DNA of 64,000 nucleotides from Oscillospiraceae bacterium (GTDB lineage Bacteria > Bacillota > Clostridia > Oscillospirales > Oscillospiraceae), in contig WRLE01000003.1 of NCBI GenBank assembly GCA_009777775.1, positions 124,001-188,000 of the forward strand, read 5' to 3'. This document shows positions 57,121 through 64,000 of this stretch, piece by piece (within the stretch, counting starts at the first letter, position 1; each line of letters opens with the position of its first letter). The notes below the pieces were generated by a model that did no database searches, had not been told where the DNA came from, and was given only the letters and a program-made list of their open reading frames with translations. Made by a program: the position numbers and the translations under genes.

Positions 57121-59907
57121 ATGAACGATAAAGAAGCAAAACTCCGAAATCGAAAAATTATATCAATAATCAAAAACCCCATATATGCGGCTTTGTCCGT
57201 GCTTGTGTTCATGTTTTCCATGTATGCAGCTATGGGGTTTTTCCCCTTTGGTGAAAAGCTAATATCCTGGTGCGACATGAATCAGCAAGTGGTTCCGCTG
57301 CTCATGAATCTGAAAGATATTCTAAGTGGAGAAAGTAATATATTGGTAAACCATGGAAATGCTGGAGGAATGAGCTTTCTATCGGTTTTTTTCTTTTTCA
57401 TATCTAGCCCGTTATCACTCTTGGTGATCTTCATTCAAAAAACGAATATGATGAGTTTTATGAACATTCTAGTAGCGCTAAAAATGGCTCTAGCAGCAGC
57501 CACCGCCTGCGCTTTTTTTGAACGAGGGGACGGTGAACGGAGGGACGGTTCTGTTGAACAGAGGGACGGTTCTTTTGTTCAGACAATTGAACAGTTGGGA
57601 GTTCAAGCAACTGAACTGTTGTCTGAACAAAAGAACCGTCCCTCTGTTCAACAGAACCGTCCCTCCGTTCACATCTATTTGGGGTTCACATATGGCTTAT
57701 GCGGCTATGCTATGCATTATTATCAAAATATTATGTGGCTTGATATGATGTATCTTTTTCCCCTTTTGGTAATTTCTCTGGAGAGGCTATACTTTTATAA
57801 AAAACCATTGATGTATATCATAACCCTCGCTTTGATGGTGTATGCGAATTTTTACATTGCTATCATGGTTGTTATATTTCTTCTGCTGTCGATGGGAGCG
57901 CATTTGCTTGTTCGAAGCGAAAAGGGAGATAGAGTCGAATTGGCTTCGATTTTCGCAAAATCATCTATATTTTCGGCAATGCTCTCGGCGTGGGTATGGC
58001 TACCGAGCATATTACAAATATCAGGTAGTGCTAGAATGGCGAGCTTATGGGAAAGCTTATCTGCGGGAGGCTTTGTGGGATATTATGAAACAACATTGCC
58101 TCTTTTATACTGTACCCCAATAATTTTCGCGGCTTTGCCTTTTATTAATAGCGTTAAAAAGCGCGAGCGAGACAAAAACGATTATACAAACCTTGTATAC
58201 TGGTTAGTGCTTTTTGTGCTAACTGTTTTACCTCAGTTCGTGGAACCCATTAACAAAATGTGGCATACTGGAAGCTATATGTCCTTTCCCAATCGATATG
58301 GTTTCATAGCAATATTTAGCGGGCTTACGGTGGTCAAGTATGTTGTAAATAGCATTGTTATTTCAAATGTGCGAGAAGAAAAAATGCGCATTGAGAGCAG
58401 TCCTGTGGCTGTGGCTCTAGCAGCTTGCGCAGTCTACTTTGTATTTTTCGCAGGCAAATTTATTATAGACAGTACAGGCGATGAGCTTTATGCATATACC
58501 CGCACATTATGGGGTAATAAAGATAGCTTTTCGGCATTATCAATATATTTTGTAGTTTGTTTAGTTTTCTACATTATTTTATTCTACTTGCCAAAAAGGA
58601 AAACGCTCTCAAACCCATTGTTTATACTTTCATTTAGCATGATGGCTTTTGTGATAGCTTCCTTTAATTTTCGCGTCTATATTGGTTCTGTTTCACAAAA
58701 TGGAGCTGTGTTCGAGTCAATAGTGGAGTTAGAAGATAAAATTGACGATATGGGCTTTTATAGGGTGAAAGTAGCTGAAAAGCTCTTTGATGTGAATATA
58801 GTGGGTGCAATTGGCTATAATAGCCTTTCCCATTATACTTCCATAACTAGCCAAGATTATATGTTTGCCATGAAAAAGCTTGGTTATTCATCATATTGGA
58901 TGGAAGTGAACTCCGATGGGGGAACATTTTTTTCAGATGCTCTATTGTCGAATAATTATGTAATAGCAGGCTGGTGGGATAATTATCCAGGTGAAGTGAT
59001 TGCTTCAACGGATAGATATAGCATATATGAAAATAAAGTCGTTTTTCCTGCTGCTGTGTTTTCCTATGCGGAGCCTTTAAAACTGGAAAAGCTATCAGAG
59101 GGGAATAGGCTGGAGCTACAAAACGATATTTATATGCAGCTTTTTGATGATGATGAAGGTATTTTCAACGGACATTCACCAATAGAAAACAATGGCTTTT
59201 TCGATTATGAGATTGAAATAATTGGCACAAAAGCTCTCTATTTTGATTGTTTTCATACTTTGTCAAACAGACTTAGAGAGCCGACTTATGACTCATATAG
59301 AATATATGTCAATGGGAACAGCATTGCTCGCACATACCCCAGTCAGAGGCAAAATGGAATACTGTTTCTTGGTGAGTATACGGATACATCAGTATTGGTG
59401 AGTATTGAAATTCTAAAAGATATAGCAACAAAGTCCTTTGGCTTATATAGTCTCGATATGGACAAACTCATGGAAGTGGCAAAGGAAGCCTCAGGTGCGC
59501 AGATTGATATTATGGGAAGTAGAGTGAGCATCGAATATAATTCTGATACTGTGGGCTATCTGTATCTCTCTTTACCGAATCTCAAAGGTTATAGTGTAAG
59601 AGTTAATGGTTCAAAAGCTCAGATATTCAATGTTTTTGACAATTTCATGGCGATTGCTGTGGCTTCTGGAGAAAACCATATAGTTTTACGTTATAGAACT
59701 CCAGGTTTGCTTTTTGGAATTTTAGCTTCCATATGCGCTGTGATAATAATGTTAATGAATAAAGTTGCTGTGTTACAAAAAGAGCAGGGGAGCAGTCTTT
59801 GTTCAACTGCTTTGTATGTCTTGGTCGTTGTTCTAGTCGTAACAATTGTTTTTACCGTGTATATTTTCCCAGTTATATATAAGTTACTGGTCATGTGTAC
59901 TTCGTAG
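57121..59907 (+). CDS. YfhO-family membrane protein with in-frame palindrome insertion
   Basis: A 928-residue membrane protein with about twelve spans and a large extracytoplasmic C-terminal region, as in the YfhO/PF09586 family. The family core appears as YLGFTYGLCGYAMHYYQNIMWLDMMYLFPLLVISLERL. In B. subtilis YfhO is linked to lipoteichoic acid glycosylation. Residues about 138-184 (reading RRDGSVEQRDGSF... and KNRPSVQQNRPSV) are encoded by the palindromic element at 57534-57671, and the frame is kept. The insertion lies in a loop just before a conserved span, so the protein may still fold. The ribosome site is weak. Confidence 0.85.
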   Translation: MNDKEAKLRNRKIISIIKNPIYAALSVLVFMFSMYAAMGFFPFGEKLISWCDMNQQVVPLLMNLKDILSGESNILVNHGNAGGMSFLSVFFFFISSPLSLLVIFIQKTNMMSFMNILVALKMALAAATACAFFERGDGERRDGSVEQRDGSFVQTIEQLGVQATELLSEQKNRPSVQQNRPSVHIYLGFTYGLCGYAMHYYQNIMWLDMMYLFPLLVISLERLYFYKKPLMYIITLALMVYANFYIAIMVVIFLLLSMGAHLLVRSEKGDRVELASIFAKSSIFSAMLSAWVWLPSILQISGSARMASLWESLSAGGFVGYYETTLPLLYCTPIIFAALPFINSVKKRERDKNDYTNLVYWLVLFVLTVLPQFVEPINKMWHTGSYMSFPNRYGFIAIFSGLTVVKYVVNSIVISNVREEKMRIESSPVAVALAACAVYFVFFAGKFIIDSTGDELYAYTRTLWGNKDSFSALSIYFVVCLVFYIILFYLPKRKTLSNPLFILSFSMMAFVIASFNFRVYIGSVSQNGAVFESIVELEDKIDDMGFYRVKVAEKLFDVNIVGAIGYNSLSHYTSITSQDYMFAMKKLGYSSYWMEVNSDGGTFFSDALLSNNYVIAGWWDNYPGEVIASTDRYSIYENKVVFPAAVFSYAEPLKLEKLSEGNRLELQNDIYMQLFDDDEGIFNGHSPIENNGFFDYEIEIIGTKALYFDCFHTLSNRLREPTYDSYRIYVNGNSIARTYPSQRQNGILFLGEYTDTSVLVSIEILKDIATKSFGLYSLDMDKLMEVAKEASGAQIDIMGSRVSIEYNSDTVGYLYLSLPNLKGYSVRVNGSKAQIFNVFDNFMAIAVASGENHIVLRYRTPGLLFGILASICAVIIMLMNKVAVLQKEQGSSLCSTALYVLVVVLVVTIVFTVYIFPVIYKLLVMCTS
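57534..57671. repeat. 53-bp perfect inverted repeat inserted within the yfhO-like gene
   Basis: Arms 57534-57586 and 57619-57671 are exact reverse complements. Each arm carries GAGGGACGGTTCT-type units in direct repetition (AGGGACGGTTCTGTTGAACAG, then GAGGGACGGTTCT). The 32-base centre contains a further stem CAGTTG/CAACTG. A diverged partial unit (GAGGGGACGG) precedes the left arm. Sequences containing AGAACCGTCCC are recurrent in Clostridia. The insert is readable in the gene's frame. Confidence 0.88.
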
Positions 59908-60073
59908 GCGCTAACCGTGTCATCTAAGAGCGATAGCGAAGGATTTTATTATGCAGTAATTGCTAGCTATTAAGATTGCCACGTTGCTACGCTGCTCGCA
60001 ATGACACTGGATTGTAACCCCATGATTAGTAACATTTTAAGCTTATTGTATTGTTAAATATAAAAATTTTATG

Positions 60074-60102
60074 TTGACAAGTTGAAGTGCTTGCGCTAAT
60101 AT
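60074..60102 (+). promoter_or_regulatory. Promoter of the zinc-uptake operon
   Basis: TTGACA (60074-60079), 17 bases and TAATAT (60097-60102), 41 bases before the start codon. No clear Zur dyad could be recognised. Confidence 0.75.
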
Positions 60103-60142
60103 GGTACAGTGTTTCAAATTCGCCAAACTATTGGAGGTCAAC

Positions 60143-61345
60143 ATGAAAAAGAGTATTGCGTTACTTTTATCTATCCTATTGCTTGTTTTGCTGTTACCGG
60201 CATGTAATAGTAATGAAGGAAATAATGGGAATAATCCTAGTACAAATAACAGCTACATCGATTCTCCCAATAGGCTCAATATCGTCTGCACCATATTTCC
60301 ACAATACGATTGGATAATGGAAATCATGGGCGATTTATCAAAAAACCATAATATAACGCTCTTATTGGGTAGTAAAATTGATTTGCATAATTATCAACCT
60401 TCTGTGGATGACATCGTGAGCATTTCCACTTGTGACCTCTTTATTTATGTGGGAGGCTTATCCGATGTTTGGGTAGAGGATGTGCTATCTCAAGCCATTA
60501 ACAAAGACATGATTGTTCTTAACCTGCTGGATAGTTTGGGAGATAGAGCAAAAATCGAGCTCATTATCGAGGGAATGGAGCATGACGACCATGACCATGG
60601 CAACGAGGCTGAGGACGAGTATGAGCATGACGAGAATCCACATGATGAAGATGCGCATGACAAAGATGCACATGATGATGAATACGACGAGGATGACCAC
60701 ATGGATGACCACATTGATGACCATGACGATGATCATGATGATAACGATGACCATGACGATGACGATGACCACGAAGACAACCATGACGATGACGATGACC
60801 ACGATGAGGATTTCGATGAGCATATATGGCTTTCTCTTAAAAACGCACAGCACTTATGCTCTGTCATCGCAGACTCTTTAGCTCGGCTAGATCCAGAAAA
60901 TGCTGATATTTATTATGGAAACCTTGTTGCATATGTGGCTTCTCTAAATGAATTGGATGCAAGATATCAACAAGCGGTTAGCGATGCACCTGTGCAAACA
61001 CTGCTTTTTGGTGATAGATTTCCCTTCCGATACCTCCTTGATGATTATAATATTAACTACTATGCTGCTTTCCCTGGTTGTAGCGCAGAAACGGAAGCTA
61101 GTTTTGAAACGATAATATTTTTGGTGAATAAGGTGGATGAACTGGAACTAAAATGTATAATGATTACTGATAGTGGGGATTTGGCTATTGCGTCTACTAT
61201 TAAAGACAATTCAAAGACAAAAAACCAAATAATACTTGCCTTAGATTCGATACAGACTGTATCTATGGACGATATTTCCGCTGGAGCAACATACTTAAGT
61301 ATCATGGAGAAAAATCTAGCTGTACTCGTTGAAGCATTGTCATAA
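60143..61345 (+). CDS. znuA: Zinc ABC transporter substrate-binding lipoprotein with long His/Asp tract
   Basis: Start at the ATG at 60143 with GGAGG upstream; 400 residues. Lipobox LPAC at 18-21. The TroA/ZnuA fold has metal ligand candidates at DLHNYQPSVDDI, DEHIWLSLKNAQH and TDSGDLA. Residues about 145-226 are an extreme His/Asp/Glu stretch, much longer than the usual His-rich loop, and must bind many zinc ions. The permease gene follows 33 bases downstream. The tract is mostly repeats of GAT/GAC and CAT/CAC codons and could vary in length by slippage. Confidence 0.92.
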   Translation: MKKSIALLLSILLLVLLLPACNSNEGNNGNNPSTNNSYIDSPNRLNIVCTIFPQYDWIMEIMGDLSKNHNITLLLGSKIDLHNYQPSVDDIVSISTCDLFIYVGGLSDVWVEDVLSQAINKDMIVLNLLDSLGDRAKIELIIEGMEHDDHDHGNEAEDEYEHDENPHDEDAHDKDAHDDEYDEDDHMDDHIDDHDDDHDDNDDHDDDDDHEDNHDDDDDHDEDFDEHIWLSLKNAQHLCSVIADSLARLDPENADIYYGNLVAYVASLNELDARYQQAVSDAPVQTLLFGDRFPFRYLLDDYNINYYAAFPGCSAETEASFETIIFLVNKVDELELKCIMITDSGDLAIASTIKDNSKTKNQIILALDSIQTVSMDDISAGATYLSIMEKNLAVLVEALS

Positions 61346-61378
61346 ACTCTTATTAAAACATGGTAAAGGAGAAGCCCA

Positions 61379-62227
61379 ATGGCTGATGTGATATCCAAAT
61401 TAACATTATATTTTCAGTTCCCCTTTGTGCGTTATGCTTTTTTTGTGGGCATTCTCATTGCCTTATGCTCATCGCTATTGGGTGTGACACTGGTATTAAA
61501 GCGTTTTTCATTTATCGGAGATGGGCTTTCCCATGTGGCTTTCGGTGCTACAGCGATTGCTGTGGCAATGGACTTGACAAACAATTTTATTTTGGTCTTG
61601 CCTGTGACAATTATTTCGGCTATATTATTACTACGTACTGGGCAAAACACGAAGATAAAAGGCGATGCTGCCATTGCCATGATTTCTGTGGGAACACTAG
61701 CTGTGGGCTATCTCATTATGAACAAATTTTCTAAATCCTCGAACCTTGCCGGCGATGTTTGCGCCACACTTTTCGGCTCCACATCAATTCTCACATTAAA
61801 CGAAACAAAAGTTTTCCTTTGTACGGTTTTATCAATTGCTGTAATTACACTTTTCGTTGTTTTTTACCACAAAATCTTTTCGGTTACATTCGATGAGGAT
61901 TTTTCAACGGCAACTGGAGTTAGTGCTCAAAAATATAATCTATTGCTAGCGATTATAATTGCTGTTATTATAGTTCTTGCCATGAATCTCGTTGGTGCCT
62001 TGCTTATTTCCGCTTTGGTGATTATCCCTGCGCTATCTGCAATGAGGGTGTTCAAGAGTTTTAAGGCAGTTACGATTTCTTCAGCTATTATTTCGGTGAT
62101 ATGTGCTGTATTGGGTATTCTAGTTTCTATAATAGATGGGTCACCCGTTGGTGCTACGATTGTTGTTGTAAATATATTTGGTTTTGTTCTTTTTTGCTGT
62201 GTAGGTCTAATATCAAGGAGGTTATGA
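61379..62227 (+). CDS. znuB: Zinc ABC transporter permease
   Basis: A 282-residue ABC-3 family permease with about eight spans. Phrases ALCSSLLGVTLVLKRFSFIGDGLSHVAFG and LLISALVIIPALSAM are diagnostic of the ZnuB/TroC group. It partners the upstream binding protein. The ATPase gene normally found between the two is missing; the next gene downstream is a lipoprotein, so the ATPase must be encoded elsewhere. Confidence 0.92.
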   Translation: MADVISKLTLYFQFPFVRYAFFVGILIALCSSLLGVTLVLKRFSFIGDGLSHVAFGATAIAVAMDLTNNFILVLPVTIISAILLLRTGQNTKIKGDAAIAMISVGTLAVGYLIMNKFSKSSNLAGDVCATLFGSTSILTLNETKVFLCTVLSIAVITLFVVFYHKIFSVTFDEDFSTATGVSAQKYNLLLAIIIAVIIVLAMNLVGALLISALVIIPALSAMRVFKSFKAVTISSAIISVICAVLGILVSIIDGSPVGATIVVVNIFGFVLFCCVGLISRRL

Positions 62228-62231
62228 TGTT

Positions 62232-62717
62232 ATGAAAAAAATATCATTGCTTATATTTCTGCTATCAATTTTCATTATTTTTACAAGTGCTTGCAAAGGA
62301 AGAGAAGAGCCTTTAACTACAAACAGCGATACAGTGGAACAGAGTGTTTCTGTTGAAACTGTTAGAAAAATCGATTTGGATCTAACTGTTTTAAGTAGCA
62401 CGATTATTTATGGGGAAGTATATCAAATTACCACTAAACCTGATGAATATGTGGGTAAAACGATAAAAATGAGCGGGATTTATACTAAATCCTATTATGA
62501 CCTTACTGGTTTGTATTACCATTATCTGGTAATCGAAGATGCTGCTGCGTGCTGCGCACAGGGGATAGAGTTTGTCATTGCTGATGGGATTGATGCTCCC
62601 GATGAGTACTTGATTGAAATGAACCAAATTGAATTAATAGGTGTATTTGGCAGTTACGATGAATTAGGGGAGACCTGGTATTGTCTTTTTGTCGATGAAA
62701 TCGTCATTTTACAGTAG
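62232..62717 (+). CDS. Small lipoprotein downstream of znuB
   Basis: A 161-residue protein, AAGGAGGT before the ATG, lipobox TSAC. The mature part (GEVYQITTKPDEYVGKTIKMSGIYTKSYYDLTGLYYHYLVIED, AACCAQGIEF) has an OB-fold-like pattern. The CCAQ motif near position 115 resembles the Cys pair (CCAADA) of TIGR03943/YcgQ-type proteins encoded beside metal GTPases and zinc permeases. Context suggests a metal-handling lipoprotein. Starts five bases after znuB, so part of the same operon. Confidence 0.72.
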   Translation: MKKISLLIFLLSIFIIFTSACKGREEPLTTNSDTVEQSVSVETVRKIDLDLTVLSSTIIYGEVYQITTKPDEYVGKTIKMSGIYTKSYYDLTGLYYHYLVIEDAAACCAQGIEFVIADGIDAPDEYLIEMNQIELIGVFGSYDELGETWYCLFVDEIVILQ

Positions 62718-62777
62718 CATTATTCAGACCTGGAAAAGGACAATTCGGATTTCGTCATTATATTCACATCATATTAC

Positions 62778-62806
62778 TTGACAATACGAATTATTAACGC
62801 TAAAAT
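62778..62806 (+). promoter_or_regulatory. tRNA-Ser promoter
   Basis: TTGACA (62778-62783), 17 bases and TAAAAT (62801-62806), 66 bases before the tRNA. Confidence 0.7.
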
Positions 62807-62871
62807 AACTTTATTATTTCGCCATTGCATTGCTTACAAAATTGCTAGTTATTTCTATATCGTATTTATTC

Positions 62872-62962
62872 GGAGAAGTACCCAAGTGGCCGAAGGGGCT
62901 CCCCTGCTAAGGGAGTAGGCGTGTGAAAGCGTGCGAGGGTTCAAATCCCTCCTTCTCCGCCA
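62872..62962 (+). tRNA. tRNA-Ser (anticodon GCT)
   Basis: A 91-base class II tRNA with encoded CCA. The acceptor GGAGAAG pairs with CTTCTCC, the anticodon loop CTGCTAA gives GCT, and the long variable arm is GTAGGCGTGTGAAAGCGTGC. It is followed at once by a terminator. Confidence 0.97.
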
Positions 62963-62970
62963 GAGTGAAT

Positions 62971-63003
62971 GAAGCCCGCAACCGTTGCAGTTGCGGGTTT
63001 TTC
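62971..63003 (+). terminator. tRNA-Ser terminator
   Basis: GCCCGCAAC pairs with GTTGCGGGT around CGTTGCA, then TTTTT. Confidence 0.85.
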
Positions 63004-63164
63004 ATAATAGTAGCAAGTACGCAATGATTGTTTACTTGGACTATAACCTATGTTAAAATTGCGACAAACTGCACTATACAAATAAAAATGCCAATGGTTA
63101 TAGTTGAGCACTCTTGAAAACCTAGTAAACACAATGCCTATTGGCGATATAAGGAGCTTGCGAA

Positions 63165-63531
63165 ATGAGTAAAATAATATCTCTTATATATGCTATTCTA
63201 ATATTTTTTAATACAGCATATGTTGAGCAAAAACAAAATTTCAACGATAATATAGATAGCACAATGGCAGTAGAAGACCATACGGTAGAGACTTCAATGT
63301 CCGTACCGACTGAGTATGAGTATATATACCCATATACAGAGGGCTTGGCAGCGGTCTTATATGATGGAAAAGTAGGCTTCATCGACGAAAATGGAAACGA
63401 AATTATCCCTTGTATTTACGACTATGTGAGAAATTTCGGTCCAGATGATGGGTATAATTTTAGTTGTTTTCAAGGTGGACTATCACGCGTCAGGCTTGAT
63501 GGATAAAATGGGTAATATTGTAGAACCATAG
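63165..63531 (+). pseudogene. Truncated WG-repeat protein with frameshift
   Basis: An exported N-terminus (IISLIYAILIFFNTAYV) leads into WG-type repeat phrases (YPYTEGLAAVLYDGKVGFIDENGNEIIPCIYDYV, FQGGLSRVRLDG). The frame stops at 63504-63506. In the next frame the repeat continues as GLMDKMGNIVEP and ends at 63531. A one-base change would restore KWGLMDKMGNIVEP-type text. The remaining repeats expected of a WG protein are missing, so this is a degenerate gene. Confidence 0.6.
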
Positions 63532-63548
63532 CAAGGAAGGACATAATT

Positions 63549-64000
63549 ATGATTACATATGCACTGGCAGCCAAGTTGTTTGAAGGCTTTTCCATACTCC
63601 GATGGAATGATAGGCTGCGTCCTGTGGAGCTTTTGGAAATCGACCATCATGCGCTTAAGTCGATGCTCACTTATTTTTTGGGTCAAATTGCACAGCAACA
63701 GGATGCGAGCATTGATTGGCGGAAAATAGTCGATTATTCAATAATGGAAATGCTTGGTAAAATCTCCACGTCTGACATCCAGTCAGCTGTTCGCAAAAGG
63801 CTAAAAGGAGAAATTGCCTTTAATAATCTCATATTAAATGACTGGTCAAAACCATCGCTAAAAATGAATGCTTCTGTTATGGAAGGATTGAAAAACTACA
63901 TTAATGATGAAAACTATGACAGCATCGAAAACATGATTGTGCGATTTTGTCATAAGTATGTTACATCCAGGGAGTTTGAAATAATCGAAAAGTTTTCATT
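63549..64000 (+). CDS. Unidentified protein, possibly HD-superfamily related, cut by window edge
   Basis: The frame opens at ATG 63549 (AAGGAAGGACATAATT upstream) and is unbroken for 150 codons to the end. The protein starts MITYALAAKLFEGFSILRWND and continues EIDHHALKSMLTYFLGQIAQ and KIVDYSIMEMLGKISTSDIQSAV. The helical order and the phrase before STSDI resemble the YfbR/HD-type phosphohydrolases, in which an HD pair would be expected, but those residues are not seen here. Soluble. The call is tentative. Confidence 0.5.
   Translation, partial: MITYALAAKLFEGFSILRWNDRLRPVELLEIDHHALKSMLTYFLGQIAQQQDASIDWRKIVDYSIMEMLGKISTSDIQSAVRKRLKGEIAFNNLILNDWSKPSLKMNASVMEGLKNYINDENYDSIENMIVRFCHKYVTSREFEIIEKFS

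Noticed and set aside
60485-60881. Met/Thr-rich and Val/Ile-rich frames opposite and beside the zinc-binding protein
   Set aside because: Shadows of the His/Asp codon tract in the znuA gene.

Overview
The window reads as chromosome of an AT-rich, strictly anaerobic Gram-positive bacterium of the Clostridia. Evidence: Gram-positive style ribosome sites (AGGAGG), lipoproteins with short lipoboxes, an S-layer-homology (SLH) anchored exoprotein, a CO dehydrogenase with its ferredoxin, rubrerythrin, an IreB-family protein, QueT, and many sigma-A promoters with a 17-base spacer. No rRNA or ribosomal protein genes are present, so species-level placement is not possible from this piece.

Left part (1-12 kb): a secreted SLH protein cut by the window edge, a three-gene set (two zinc-ribbon proteins and a lipoprotein), then a five-gene signalling operon. 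The operon holds two small receiver-like proteins with Glu in place of the phospho-accepting Asp, a lipoprotein sensor fusing a periplasmic-binding-like domain to a multi-span membrane region, a NarL-type kinase and a NarL/FixJ regulator. A nearly identical 17-bp palindrome sits 21-22 bases upstream of the -10 boxes of both the signalling operon and the zinc-ribbon/lipoprotein operon, which suggests one small regulon. I consider this the best candidate for an undescribed system.

Defence block (12.4-22.7 kb, minus strand): hsdM, hsdS and hsdR of a type I restriction-modification system, interrupted by a PtuA/PtuB-like (Septu-like) ATPase plus HNH pair, a HepT/MntA toxin-antitoxin pair, a DUF1016 fragment and an orphan DUF433 protein, followed by a GIY-YIG protein.

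Middle (22.8-34.1 kb): flavodoxin, queuosine genes queH and queT, galU, an SH3/NlpC-P60 hydrolase, ireB, a peptide-binding lipoprotein, pgeF and secA, then tRNA-Thr and tRNA-Tyr. Between galU and the hydrolase lies a mirror-image pair of heptamer repeat arrays.

Second accessory block (34.2-38.5 kb): a DUF4143 ATPase, HigBA-like and HicAB toxin-antitoxin operons with palindromes inside their promoters, and a cas-less CRISPR array whose repeat changes sequence part-way, bordered by a decayed transposase with its terminal repeats.

Right part (38.7-64 kb): a CbxX/CfxQ-type AAA+ protein, two tandem beta-propeller exoproteins, tRNA-Val, a VanG-like D-Ala-D-Ser-type ligase with a VanT-like racemase, an 85-bp GC-rich tandem repeat, a B12-binding radical SAM protein, an SH3 exoprotein, rubrerythrin, and a cooS-cooF-oxidoreductase operon with an Rrf2 regulator and matching operator-like sites. 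These are followed by a YfhO-type membrane protein carrying an in-frame palindromic insertion, a zinc-uptake binding protein and permease without an ATPase gene, tRNA-Ser, a broken WG-repeat gene and a partial gene at the right edge.
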